DNA of 64,000 bases from Methylomonas rhizoryzae (lineage in GTDB: Bacteria > Pseudomonadota > Gammaproteobacteria > Methylococcales > Methylomonadaceae), in NCBI RefSeq assembly GCF_008632455.1, contig NZ_CP043929.1, positions 2,728,001 through 2,792,000 on the forward strand, in the 5' to 3' direction. A program made the position numbers and the translations under genes. How positions within the stretch are numbered: position 1 is the stretch's first letter; each line of letters begins with the position of its first letter. Shown here one piece after another: positions 49,978 to 59,338 of the stretch. The notes under the pieces are model-generated. The model saw only the letters and a list, made by a program, of their open reading frames with translations, did no database searches and was not told the origin of the DNA.

Positions 49978-51720
49978 CTACTCGCTTCCCGCCGACTTGC
50001 CGCGTTTGGATGAGGAACCCACGCGCTTTTTGCTTTTGTCCTTTTTTACCGAAGCTTCGTCCAACCGGGAAATATTCAACGCCTTACCGACCACCCTCAC
50101 CTTCTTCAGCGCTTGAAACAAATCTTTAGGCATGCCGGCCGGTAGCTCTACCGTGCTGTATTGATCCTCGATTTTGATACGGGCGATATGATCGCCGTCT
50201 ATGCCTATCTCGTTAGCAATCGCACCGACGATGTTGCCGGGTTTCACCCCGTCGCGGTGACCGACTTCGATGCGAAACACTTCCATTTCCACCCCTCCCG
50301 CCCGATTGGTATTCCGCTCGCGCTTTCGGCTGCGCTCGTTTTTACCGCCCTGGTCTTTCGCTTCGTCGCGGGCGTAATCCTTAGCCGCTTTCTTGACGGT
50401 GTCTTTCAGCAGCAGCGGGGTATCGCCCTGCAGCAATTTGGCCAACGCCGCCGCAATATCGGTTGCCGGTACGTTATGTTCGACCTGGTATTGGTTGATC
50501 AGCTGACTGTAAAAGCTCAACTCTTCGGCCGCCAGGGTATCGGTAATCCGTTGTTTAAACCGCTTGACCCTGGCATTGTTGATGAACTCGGTAGACGGCA
50601 ACGGCATTTCTTCCACTTTCTGCCGCGTCGCCTGTTCGATATTGGCCAACAAGCGTTTTTCCCGCGGCGATACGAACAAAATCGCGTCACCGGTACGCCC
50701 CGCCCGCCCGGTGCGGCCGATGCGGTGCACGTACGACTCGGTGTCGTACGGAATATCGTAATTGACCACGTGAGTAATCCTATCCACGTCCAAACCGCGT
50801 GCAGCCACGTCGGTAGCAATCAAAATATCCAGCTTGCCGTTTTTCAAATGCTCTATCGCCCGTTCCCGCAAGGCTTGCGACATGTCGCCGTTAATCGCCG
50901 AGGCGGAAAAACCGCGCGCTTCCAATTTTTCGGCCACTTCGACGGTCGCAGTTTTGGTTCTGACGAAAATAATCATGCCGTCGAAATTTTCCGCCTCCAA
51001 AATCCGGGTCAAGGCATCCATCTTGTGCGGGCCGCTGACGAAACAATAACGCTGACGAATGTTTTCCGCAGTAGTCGTTTTGACTTTAATCGTCACCTGT
51101 TCGGGATCGTTCAAGTATTGCTGCGCGATTTTACGAATCTCCGCCGGCATGGTGGCGGAGAACAAGGCCGTTTGTCGATCGGATGGCGTTTGTTCCAGAA
51201 TCCATTCGACATCGTCGATGAATCCCATACGCAGCATTTCGTCGGCTTCGTCCAATACCAGGGTTTTCAAGTTATCCAGCTTCAAGGTGCCGCGGCGCAT
51301 GTGATCCATCACCCGGCCCGGCGTCCCCACGACCACGTGCGCGCCGCGATTCAGCTGACGCAACTGGGTGGTGTAATCCTGACCGCCGTAGATCGGCAAT
51401 ACGTGAAAACCTTTGATATGAGCGGCATAACTTTGAAAGGCCTCGGCCACTTGAATGGCCAATTCCCGGGTCGGCGCCAACACCAAGGCTTGCGGTTCTT
51501 TTTGCTTGACGTCGATGCGGGTCAAAATCGGCAATGCAAACGCCGCGGTTTTGCCGGTTCCGGTCTGCGCCTGTCCTAGCACGTCTCGTCCGGACATCAC
51601 GAACGGGATAATGCGGGCCTGAATCGGCGAAGGCGATTCGTAGCCTACGTTTTGCAATGCTTTAAGTACGGGTTCGGAGAGATTTAAATCTTGAAAGGAA
51701 GGCGCAGGGGTGTCTGACAT
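49978..51720 (-). CDS. deaD: DEAD-box ATP-dependent RNA helicase (DeaD/CsdA-like)
   Basis: 580 residues. Motifs in order: Q-motif region (FQDLNLSEPVLKALQNVGY), AQTGTGKTAAF, PTRELAIQV, VLDEADEML, SATMP, and HRIGRTGRAGRTGDAI; the C-terminal region (about 480-550) has a DbpA/CsdA-type RNA-binding domain and a basic tail (KKDKSKKRVGSSSKRGK). Acts in ribosome assembly and mRNA decay at low temperature. ATG at 51720 (MSDTPAP) is the family start. Confidence 0.94.
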   Translation of the reverse strand: MSDTPAPSFQDLNLSEPVLKALQNVGYESPSPIQARIIPFVMSGRDVLGQAQTGTGKTAAFALPILTRIDVKQKEPQALVLAPTRELAIQVAEAFQSYAAHIKGFHVLPIYGGQDYTTQLRQLNRGAHVVVGTPGRVMDHMRRGTLKLDNLKTLVLDEADEMLRMGFIDDVEWILEQTPSDRQTALFSATMPAEIRKIAQQYLNDPEQVTIKVKTTTAENIRQRYCFVSGPHKMDALTRILEAENFDGMIIFVRTKTATVEVAEKLEARGFSASAINGDMSQALRERAIEHLKNGKLDILIATDVAARGLDVDRITHVVNYDIPYDTESYVHRIGRTGRAGRTGDAILFVSPREKRLLANIEQATRQKVEEMPLPSTEFINNARVKRFKQRITDTLAAEELSFYSQLINQYQVEHNVPATDIAAALAKLLQGDTPLLLKDTVKKAAKDYARDEAKDQGGKNERSRKRERNTNRAGGVEMEVFRIEVGHRDGVKPGNIVGAIANEIGIDGDHIARIKIEDQYSTVELPAGMPKDLFQALKKVRVVGKALNISRLDEASVKKDKSKKRVGSSSKRGKSAGSE

Positions 51721-51734
51721 CAAATAATACCTGT

Positions 51735-51797
51735 AGAAAAAAACATGCCCGCGAAATTGCGGGCACAGCAACTATTGTACCTTAAATCCGGCCGAAA
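51735..51797 (-). promoter_or_regulatory. Hairpin with T run and overlapping promoter in front of deaD
   Basis: On the minus strand TGCCCGC-AATTTC-GCGGGCA (51765-51746) is followed by TG and seven T, a good Rho-independent terminator for the upstream ctaA genes. A -10 box (TACAAT, 51780-51775) lies just before it, so a deaD transcript would begin at this hairpin, 26 bases before the deaD start codon. It may serve as terminator and as a 5' mRNA structure at once. Confidence 0.55.
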
Positions 51798-51816
51798 TTA
51801 ACTAACGCGTTGATAT

Positions 51817-52809
51817 TTAGGTAAAAGCACGCCACTTATCGGCCGAATAGTGCAAGCAAATAAACAGAAAAAACTGGCAACCGAATATCAGGTTGGCCAT
51901 CAACAAATGCAAGGGCTGGGCGACGGCCGGAAAGCCCAAGCGGTCCAGGCTCACGCCGGCCAAGATCGCGGTTAGGATCAAACCGACCAAGCCGTAAGCA
52001 ACCCGGCGCAACAAATCTTGTACCTGGGTGTGCCGATAAACCTGCCAAGCCAGCCACAGGTTGGTAAACAAAATCAGCGACGAAAACGAACGATGCACGT
52101 AAAAAATCAGCGGAAAACTGTCGCGCCAATATTCGCGCTCGATGTAAGCGTGCTGGTGGGAAATAAAATCCACCGCTTCCCGTACCTGCGTACCCATGGC
52201 CACTTGCAGCAAGGTCATGGCCATCGCAACGTTAAGGACCAACCGAAACCGCGCACTGACCCAGACGGTATTCAATGCACTAAGCAGCTCTTTCTGCGAT
52301 CGGCTAATGGCGTAAATCAGCAGGGCGACGATGAATAGCGCCAACAACATGTGCAAGGTAATCATCAACGGTTTCAAATTGCTGGCGACGACTGCCGAAC
52401 CTAACCAGCCTTGGAATCCGACCAGAAAAAACGCGCTCAAAGACAAATAAAAAGTGGCTTTGTCGGTCCTTAGATAGATGCGCGAAGCCCACGCGGTCAA
52501 AAACACCAAGAGGCCGGTTGTCGCCCCGATCAAACGGTTGGTGTACTCGGTCCAGGTTTTGACCGGATTGAACAAGGTGCTTTGGTAGCCTCGCGCCGCG
52601 TAAATTTCGTGATAATTGGTCGGCAGTTGGGCTTCGTCGGTCGGCGGTATCCATTGGCCGAAGCACGTCGGCCAATCCGGGCAGCCCATGCCGGCACCGG
52701 AAGCACGCACAATGCCGCCGACCAAGATCACGAAATACACGGCACAGATGGTCAACGTGCCTAAACGGCGAAACCGGGACGCGGCTTTAGGTTCTATTAC
52801 GGCTGTCAT
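51817..52809 (-). CDS. ctaA: Heme A synthase (COX15/CtaA family)
   Basis: 330 residues with eight membrane segments. ASGAGMGCPDWPTCFGQW and TEYTNRLIGATTG near the N-terminus, plus HMLLALFIVALL, hold the heme ligands. It oxidises heme O to heme A for aa3-type cytochrome oxidase. The start directly follows the stop of the HDOD gene (one base apart), so the two are co-transcribed; no oxidase gene is in the window. Confidence 0.9.
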   Translation of the reverse strand: MTAVIEPKAASRFRRLGTLTICAVYFVILVGGIVRASGAGMGCPDWPTCFGQWIPPTDEAQLPTNYHEIYAARGYQSTLFNPVKTWTEYTNRLIGATTGLLVFLTAWASRIYLRTDKATFYLSLSAFFLVGFQGWLGSAVVASNLKPLMITLHMLLALFIVALLIYAISRSQKELLSALNTVWVSARFRLVLNVAMAMTLLQVAMGTQVREAVDFISHQHAYIEREYWRDSFPLIFYVHRSFSSLILFTNLWLAWQVYRHTQVQDLLRRVAYGLVGLILTAILAGVSLDRLGFPAVAQPLHLLMANLIFGCQFFLFICLHYSADKWRAFT

Positions 52810-53652
52810 TTATCGCAACATGGATTGAGCTAATTCGATTTCTTCGGATACACCTTCGATTTCCAGAATCTCGGCGTCGGCTTGCAGACCCACCTTGGCA
52901 AAGGCCGCTACCGAACGCCAATCGACCCGGCAGGCCGGATGATCGGTGCCGGCGATGCTTTGCAGGAAGGCCACTTGCACCAGATCGACATAATCGGCGG
53001 GACCGTCATGGTCGCGCTGAAATTCGACATAGGCAGAGGCTACCAGTTTTAACTCTTCCGGAAAATTCCAGGTATCCATGATGATTTTTCCCACGTGCGG
53101 ATGAGCCTTTTCCAACAGTTTTTCCAAACGCGACGGGCTGTCCTTGAACTCCGGAATTTTTTCCACCAAGGTCAAAATCGGCAGCTTGCCGATTTGGTGC
53201 AGCAAGCCGGCCAACATGGCCTCATCCGAGTTCAAATGCGGCACGAAAGTCGCTAAAGCCCGACAAATGGCCGACACGTTCACCCCTTGTTCCCAGATGG
53301 AGCGGAAATAGCCCTCCAACAAAGGACTGGTGGGTTTGAACATCTGCTGCATGACCAAGCTGGTTACCAAGGTGCGAATGGTACTGTTGCCCAGTCTGGT
53401 CACCGCCATTTGGATATTGCTGATTTCGTTAGCGCCTCGGTACAGGGGACTATTAACCACTTGGATCAGCCTTGCCGACAAAGCCGGATCGGTCACGATG
53501 ATTTCCGAAAGCTGCTGAGCCGATGCCTCTCCCTTGGAAACCGCATCGCGTACTTTAATTGCCACGTCGGGCAAGGTAGGCAGCACCAGACGATTAGCTT
53601 CCAACTCGGTTCGAACGTGGTGCAAAAACTCTTGAACGGATTTAAATTGCAT
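52810..53652 (-). CDS. HDOD domain protein
   Basis: 280 residues. An HDOD domain covers about residues 20-220 (LPTLPDVAIKVRDAVSKGEA, DPALSARLIQVVNSPLYRG, LAGLLHQIGKLPIL), related to HD phosphohydrolases but lacking a full metal site. Such proteins are signalling adaptors linked to c-di-GMP or stress. Likely in one transcript with ctaA. Confidence 0.87.
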   Translation of the reverse strand: MQFKSVQEFLHHVRTELEANRLVLPTLPDVAIKVRDAVSKGEASAQQLSEIIVTDPALSARLIQVVNSPLYRGANEISNIQMAVTRLGNSTIRTLVTSLVMQQMFKPTSPLLEGYFRSIWEQGVNVSAICRALATFVPHLNSDEAMLAGLLHQIGKLPILTLVEKIPEFKDSPSRLEKLLEKAHPHVGKIIMDTWNFPEELKLVASAYVEFQRDHDGPADYVDLVQVAFLQSIAGTDHPACRVDWRSVAAFAKVGLQADAEILEIEGVSEEIELAQSMLR

Positions 53653-53669
53653 AGTTAGCTATCCAGCGC

Positions 53670-54551
53670 TTACCCGGAAACGACCGTGACCGGCGTGTGA
53701 TTTTGATCGCTAAGTATAAGTTGTTTCCCGATCTCATCAAGCGACTGTAAAACCATCAGGAGCGCTGTCTCGGCTTGATAGGATTGTACCGCCAGCACGT
53801 CTCCCTGCTTAGTTTGGCCGTCGCTTGCCAAAACCTTGTAATCACCAACAGGCAATGACGCCGCTACCCGCCCTACCCATAAAGCGCGCTTACTCTTGCC
53901 TAAATAATGGGTGCGGGCCACGATTTCCTGGCCGGTATAACAACCCTTGGTAAAACTGACTCCACCTAATCGGTCCAGATTCAACATTTGCGGAATGAAT
54001 TGTTCGGATTGTTCGAGCCCGAACCAGGGGACCCCGGCCAACACGTCCCAATAGCCCCACTGCGCGTCGTCCCCGTCGGCGCTTATAGGCTGTACGGCCT
54101 TGGTCAGTATTAAATAACGCAGCGGCCCGCCCGGCAAACAGACCCACAGATTGGCGTTTTCCAAGTGGCAAGGGAAAAGCCTATCGGCCGGTGCGCGCGA
54201 CTCCGCCGCCTGCTCCGGGCAACAGCCGAATAAACGCCAGCCGCCGTCAACGGCAAGATTGACCCTGGAGCGCAACACGTACATCTGCAAGCGCTTGGAC
54301 ACCTTTTCAGCTAGGCTACGCGGCAGTATCGCTAAAAAACCGTCAGGCGATTTGACCAGCAACACGGTGCTGATTACCCGCCCTTGCGGATTGCAATAGC
54401 CGGCAATACCGGCGCAGCTTGAGTCGATTTCCTTGACGTTACAAGTCAATTGGCCTTGTAAGAATGATTCGGCATCCGCACCTGTAATTTCGATGACCGC
54501 AAAATGCCGTAACGGATAATAAGTAGCGGAGTTTGAGTTTGCTGGATTCAT
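53670..54551 (-). CDS. ygfZ: Folate-binding Fe-S cluster repair protein YgfZ
   Basis: 293 residues. The signature KGCYTGQEIVARTHYLG (near 225-241) with its essential cysteine identifies the YgfZ/GcvT-like family, which assists Fe-S enzyme maturation in a folate-dependent way. ITGADAESFLQGQLTCNV near the N-terminus is also conserved. Confidence 0.93.
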   Translation of the reverse strand: MNPANSNSATYYPLRHFAVIEITGADAESFLQGQLTCNVKEIDSSCAGIAGYCNPQGRVISTVLLVKSPDGFLAILPRSLAEKVSKRLQMYVLRSRVNLAVDGGWRLFGCCPEQAAESRAPADRLFPCHLENANLWVCLPGGPLRYLILTKAVQPISADGDDAQWGYWDVLAGVPWFGLEQSEQFIPQMLNLDRLGGVSFTKGCYTGQEIVARTHYLGKSKRALWVGRVAASLPVGDYKVLASDGQTKQGDVLAVQSYQAETALLMVLQSLDEIGKQLILSDQNHTPVTVVSG

Positions 54552-54643
54552 GAGCTAGTAATAAAAAACGGGATTCTCACTGCCAATCTTAGTTGGACAG
54601 CCGGTTCATTTTACCGTCAGATGACAACAACACCGATCGGAAT

Positions 54644-55078
54644 ATGCCGAAATATCTCAATTCCTTACAAGAATTCGTCGTAACCGATTCGCCGCGCTTG
54701 CAATGTTTCATTCACTTATTGCATTCGTGCGCATTACCGGCGTGTTGGCTGAACGATCTGTCCGGCATTTGGCGTGGCGGATTGACGATCGCACTCCTCT
54801 GCTCGTGGTGGCGCTCGGTAAAACGGCAGCGAGCAAGCGGTTTCCAACTGCGTTACCGCGCCGGCGCTTGGCAATACGCCGAGCCCGGCCAAGCGTTTGA
54901 GCCGGCCACATTGTTGCCCGGCACCACGCTGACTCCTTTCGCGATATTTCTGCACATTCGCTGCCGCGGCCGTAAAAAATATCTGCCTGTATTATCCGAC
55001 GCCCTACCGGCCGGAAGTTTCCGCCGCCTGATCGCCTGCTTGAAATTCAGTATCGGTAGACAGGCGGACAAGCGCTAA
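54644..55078 (+). CDS. YgfX/CptA-like membrane protein
   Basis: About 144 residues. A membrane hairpin near the N-terminus (LQCFIHLLHSCALPACWL and GGLTIALLCSWW) and a C-terminal soluble part (WQYAEPGQAFEPATLLPGTT and RRLIACLKF) match the YgfX family. In E. coli YgfX (CptA) is encoded with SdhE. Here it is divergent from ygfZ and no sdhE gene is between them. ATG at 54644 (MPKYLNSLQEF) is preferred over an upstream one at 54593. Confidence 0.72.
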   Translation: MPKYLNSLQEFVVTDSPRLQCFIHLLHSCALPACWLNDLSGIWRGGLTIALLCSWWRSVKRQRASGFQLRYRAGAWQYAEPGQAFEPATLLPGTTLTPFAIFLHIRCRGRKKYLPVLSDALPAGSFRRLIACLKFSIGRQADKR

Positions 55079-55132
55079 ACCTGAACAAGCTCTCGTACGA
55101 CGGCGCGAGCAGTACCACTACCCGCGCTTCGG

Positions 55133-55375
55133 CTAGCTTTCTCTCTCAGCCAAAGCCTGCAAACGCGCCAATTCCTGCACCAAATTATTTGCCGGAAACG
55201 ACTCTCCGGCCCGGGTATACCAATAGTGCGCATTGGACAAATCGCCCTCCAGCCGATGCAGATAAGCGTGGATCAAGCAGCTTACAGTATCCGAACGGAC
55301 TTGCACCGCCCTGTGGGCAGCATCCCAATCGCCGCGCTCAAGCAGCGCCAGAATCTCCGCGGGATGGGCCGACAT
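55133..55375 (-). CDS. Small helical protein of unknown function
   Basis: 80 residues, all helical, with a TPR-like pattern (LLERGDWDAAHRAVQ, IHAYLHRLEGDLSNAHYWYTRAG). It resembles short conserved hypothetical proteins of proteobacteria. It lies four bases after purL's end in the same direction and is probably co-transcribed with it. Confidence 0.65.
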   Translation of the reverse strand: MSAHPAEILALLERGDWDAAHRAVQVRSDTVSCLIHAYLHRLEGDLSNAHYWYTRAGESFPANNLVQELARLQALAERES

Positions 55376-55378
55376 ACA

Positions 55379-58300
55379 CTATCCGACCCAAACTCTGGCA
55401 TTACGGAACATCCGCAGCCAGGCGCCGTCTTCCTGCCATTGCGCCGGATGCCAGGAGTTTTGCACCGTCCTGAAACAGCGTTCCGGATGCGGCATCATAA
55501 TCGTGAAACGACCGTCAACGGTGGTCAAGCCGGTAATGCCGTAGGGCGAACCGTTGGGATTGGCGGGGAAAACTTCGGTTTCCTGGCTGTAATTGTCCAC
55601 ATAACTGACCGCCACCTGCGCCTGCGCCGGATTCGCCGAGCCGAATTCCGCCCGGCCCTCGCCATGGGCGACGACCACCGGCAGCAGCGAACCTGCCATG
55701 CCGGTAAAGAAAATAGACGGCGAGGCCTGGATTTTCACCATCGCCACCCGCGCCTCGAACTGCTCGGACAGGTTGCGTTTGAAGGCCGGCCAGTGTTCCG
55801 CGCCGGGAATGATATCCTTCAAGCCGGACATCATCTGGCAGCCGTTGCACACGCCCAGACCGAAGGTATCCGGGCGGGCGAAAAAGGCGGCGAACTCGTC
55901 CCGGGCCTTGGCATTGAACAATATCGACTTGGCCCAACCGCCGCCGGCACCGAGCACGTCGCCGTAGGAAAAACCGCCGCAGGCCACCAAACCCTTGAAT
56001 TCGCCCAGGCTGACCCGGCCGCCGATAATGTCGGTCATGTGTACGTCGATGGCATCGAAGCCGGCGCGGTCGAAGGCCGCCGCCATTTCGACGTGGCCGT
56101 TGACGCCTTGCTCGCGCAGAATGGCGACTTTCGGCCTTACCTGCCCGGCAAAACCGGCGGCGATGTCGTCGTTCGGATCGAACGTCAGCTGCACCGTCAG
56201 ACCGGGATCGTTATCGTCGGCGATGCGCTCGAATTGCTGTTTGGCGCAATCGGGATTGTCGCGCAAGGCCTGCATCCGGTAACTGACCTCCGACCAAGTC
56301 TGCTGCAATTCGGTGCGCGAGGCGCTATAGAGCTGCTGACCGGCTTTGAAGATGCGCAACTGCCGGCCATCGACGACGCGGCCCACCACGAAGCTGTGGT
56401 CGTCCAGGCCGACCTGATCCAACAGCCGGGCGACTCGATTCAACTCGCTGCTTTTGATCTGCAACACCGCGCCCAATTCCTCGTTGAACAGCGCCGAAAG
56501 CGTATCGCCGGGCAAATCGGACAAATCCAGATCGACGCCCTGGCGGCCGGCGAACAGCATTTCCGCAACCGTTGCCAGCAAGCCGCCGTCGGCGCGGTCG
56601 TGGTAAGCCAGAATCAGACCTTGCCGGTTCAGGGCTTGGACAGTGTCGAAGAAACGTTTGAACAGGCCGGCATCGTCCAGGTCGGGCGCCTGGCTGCCGA
56701 GTTGGTTATAAACCTGAGCCAGTACCGAACCGCCGAGGCGGTTTTTGCCTAGTCCCAAGTCGATCAGCAACAAGACGCTGTCCTCATCGCGCAATTCCGG
56801 CGTCAGCGTGTTGCGCACGTCTTGCACCGGCGCGAAGGCGGTGATGATCAACGACAGCGGCGAGGTCATGGTTTTGTTGCCATGATCGTCCTGCCAGACG
56901 GTTTTCATCGACAAAGAGTCCTTGCCGACCGGTATCGCGATGCCCAATTCCGGGCAGAGTTCCATACCAACCGCTTTGACGGTATCGAACAAGGCCGCGT
57001 CTTCGCCGGGGCTGCCGCAGGCCGCCATCCAGTTGGCGGACAGCTTGACGTCGTTCAACTTGCCGATGCGGGCGGCGGCCAAATTGGTCAAGGCCTCGCC
57101 GATCGCCATGCGACCCGAGGCCGGGGCGTCGATCAGCGCCAGCGGCGTGCGCTCGCCCATCGCCATCGCTTCGCCGGTGTAGGCGTAAAAGCCGGACGCG
57201 GTGACCGCGACGTCGGCCACCGGCACTTGCCAAGGGCCGACCATCTGGTCGCGCGCCACCAAGCCGGTGACGGAACGGTCGCCGATATGGATCAAGAAGC
57301 TTTTGTCGGCAACGGCCGGAAACGCCAATACCCGTTTAATCGCTTCAGCCAGCTCGACTTGATCTAAAGCCAAATCCGGCAAGGCTTTGTGCAGCCGTTG
57401 CACATCGCGGTGCATTTTCGGCGGCTTGCCGAACAAGACCGACATCGGTAAATCGATGGGCGCCGAGTGGCCGAACCATTCGTCGCTCAGGGTCAAATGC
57501 TCTTCATCGGTGGCGTGGCCAATCACCGCGTACAGGCAGTGCTCGCGCTCGCAAAAGCTTTGGAACAATTCCAGCGACTCGGGCTTGATCGCCACCACGT
57601 AGCGCTCCTGGGCCTCGTTGCACCAGATTTGCATCGGCGACATGCTTTTGTCGGCGTTCTGCACCCTGCGCAGTTCGAAGCGGCCGCCTTTGCCGGCATC
57701 GTGGATGATTTCCGGCACCGCATTGGATAAGCCGCCGGCGCCGATATCGTGGATCGACACAATCGGTGTGTTGTCACCCAGCGAGTTGCAATGGTTGATC
57801 ACTTCCTGACAGCGGCGCTGCATTTCTGGGTTTTCGCGTTGCACCGAGGCAAAATCCAGTTCCGCCGCGCTGGCGCCGGAAGTTTGCGACGAGGCTGCGC
57901 CGCCGCCCAGACCGATCAGCATGGCCGGCCCGCCCAAAATCACAATCAACGCCCCGGCCGGTATGGTCTGTTTTTCCACCAGCATTGGTCGGATGTTGCC
58001 CATGCCGCCGGCGATCATGATCGGCTTGTGGTAGCCGCGGTACTGGTTGGCCTCGCCGTTTTCCGCTGGTTGTTCGAAGCTGCGGAAATAGCCGGCCAGA
58101 TTGGGCCGGCCGAATTCGTTGTTGAAGGCCGCGCCGCCGATCGGCCCTTCCAGCATGATGTCCAAGGCCGAGGCGATACGTTCCGGCTTGCCGTTGTCGA
58201 CCTCCCAGGGTTGTTCGAAACCGGGAACTCTCAGATGCGACACGCTGAAACCGGTCAGGCCGGCCTTGGTCGCGGAACCGCGACCGGTGGCGCCTTCGTC

Positions 58301-59266
58301 GCGAATCTCGCCGCCGGAGCCGGTCGCCGCGCCGGGGTGCGGCGAAATCGCGGTCGGATGATTGTGGGTTTCCACCTTCATCAAGATATGCGCGGCTTCC
58401 TCGACGTAACCGTAGCGATGGCTGTGGGCGTCGCGGATGAACACCTGTGCGGTCGGGCCTTGCAGTACCGAGGCGTTGTCCTTGTAAGCCGACAACACAC
58501 CTTGCGGGTACAGGCTGTGGGTATTGCGGATCATCGCGAACAGCGATTTGGCCTGCTCTTCGCCGTCTATGCTCCAACTGGCGTTGAAGATTTTGTGGCG
58601 GCAATGCTCCGAGTTGGCCTGGGCGAACATCATCAATTCGACGTCGGTCGGGTTGCGGCCCAGCCGGGTAAAGGCCTCGGTCAAATAATCGATTTCATCC
58701 GGCGACAAGGCTAAGCCGAGTTGCAGATTTGCCTGTTCCAAAGCCGTACGGCCGTTTTCCATCAGCGTTACGGATTGCAATGGTTTGGGTTGGTGTTCGG
58801 CAAACAACACCAATTCGGCCGGATCCGAAACCGCTTGTTGCGTCATTCTGTCGTGCAACAACGTCGCTAAGGCCTGCAAATCGCCCGGCTGCAATTGTGC
58901 GCTTGCCAGTAGCCGATAGTGAATACCACGTTCGATACGGCTTACTTCTGCCAACCCGCAACGCTGGGCGATTTCGGAAGCCTTGCTGGACCATGGGGAA
59001 ATCGTTCCCAAACGCGGCACCACCCAAATGCGGTGCACACATTCGCCCTCGGCTACGGCAAATTCCGCTTGGCCGGCGTGCGCGTCATAGTCCAGCAAGC
59101 CGGACAAAATCCGGTAAGCCTCCGGCTGCAAGGCTTCGCCGGTTTGCACGAAATGTACGAATTCGGCGCCAATCGCCTTGACGCGGCTATCGATGGCTCG
59201 CAAACGGTCTAGCAGTTTTTCGATTCGAAACGAAGAAAGTGCGGATGAGCCTGGGATCGTCAACAT
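55379..59266 (-). CDS. purL: Phosphoribosylformylglycinamidine synthase
   Basis: About 1,295 residues, the large single-chain PurL of gammaproteobacteria. Order: N-terminal PurS-like domain, linker, two AIRS-type synthetase halves (NPTDVELMMFAQANSEHCRHK region and HNHPTAISPHPGA, DRSVTGLVARDQMVGP), and a C-terminal class I glutamine amidotransferase domain with cysteine in LGVCNGCQMM. It makes FGAM from FGAR, ATP and glutamine in purine synthesis. ATG at 59266 (MLTIPGSSAL) is chosen over TTG at 59284. Confidence 0.98.
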   Translation of the reverse strand: MLTIPGSSALSSFRIEKLLDRLRAIDSRVKAIGAEFVHFVQTGEALQPEAYRILSGLLDYDAHAGQAEFAVAEGECVHRIWVVPRLGTISPWSSKASEIAQRCGLAEVSRIERGIHYRLLASAQLQPGDLQALATLLHDRMTQQAVSDPAELVLFAEHQPKPLQSVTLMENGRTALEQANLQLGLALSPDEIDYLTEAFTRLGRNPTDVELMMFAQANSEHCRHKIFNASWSIDGEEQAKSLFAMIRNTHSLYPQGVLSAYKDNASVLQGPTAQVFIRDAHSHRYGYVEEAAHILMKVETHNHPTAISPHPGAATGSGGEIRDEGATGRGSATKAGLTGFSVSHLRVPGFEQPWEVDNGKPERIASALDIMLEGPIGGAAFNNEFGRPNLAGYFRSFEQPAENGEANQYRGYHKPIMIAGGMGNIRPMLVEKQTIPAGALIVILGGPAMLIGLGGGAASSQTSGASAAELDFASVQRENPEMQRRCQEVINHCNSLGDNTPIVSIHDIGAGGLSNAVPEIIHDAGKGGRFELRRVQNADKSMSPMQIWCNEAQERYVVAIKPESLELFQSFCEREHCLYAVIGHATDEEHLTLSDEWFGHSAPIDLPMSVLFGKPPKMHRDVQRLHKALPDLALDQVELAEAIKRVLAFPAVADKSFLIHIGDRSVTGLVARDQMVGPWQVPVADVAVTASGFYAYTGEAMAMGERTPLALIDAPASGRMAIGEALTNLAAARIGKLNDVKLSANWMAACGSPGEDAALFDTVKAVGMELCPELGIAIPVGKDSLSMKTVWQDDHGNKTMTSPLSLIITAFAPVQDVRNTLTPELRDEDSVLLLIDLGLGKNRLGGSVLAQVYNQLGSQAPDLDDAGLFKRFFDTVQALNRQGLILAYHDRADGGLLATVAEMLFAGRQGVDLDLSDLPGDTLSALFNEELGAVLQIKSSELNRVARLLDQVGLDDHSFVVGRVVDGRQLRIFKAGQQLYSASRTELQQTWSEVSYRMQALRDNPDCAKQQFERIADDNDPGLTVQLTFDPNDDIAAGFAGQVRPKVAILREQGVNGHVEMAAAFDRAGFDAIDVHMTDIIGGRVSLGEFKGLVACGGFSYGDVLGAGGGWAKSILFNAKARDEFAAFFARPDTFGLGVCNGCQMMSGLKDIIPGAEHWPAFKRNLSEQFEARVAMVKIQASPSIFFTGMAGSLLPVVVAHGEGRAEFGSANPAQAQVAVSYVDNYSQETEVFPANPNGSPYGITGLTTVDGRFTIMMPHPERCFRTVQNSWHPAQWQEDGAWLRMFRNARVWVG

Positions 59267-59338
59267 GGGGATCTGATGGTACAAATGGCAAAAGAGTAAG
59301 CCGGTTGAATCCTGAACGGATAACCGATGGTGAAAACG

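Noticed and set aside
50161..51579. Long plus-strand frame of 472 codons opposite deaD
   Set aside because: Lies wholly antisense to the DEAD-box helicase gene, whose motifs are all intact; the frame is low complexity and His/Arg-rich as expected of a complement.
55226..56752. 508-codon plus-strand frame
   Set aside because: Antisense to purL and its downstream gene, no recognisable domain or ribosome site.
57749..58714. 321-codon plus-strand frame
   Set aside because: Antisense to purL, typical of GC-rich complementary frames.
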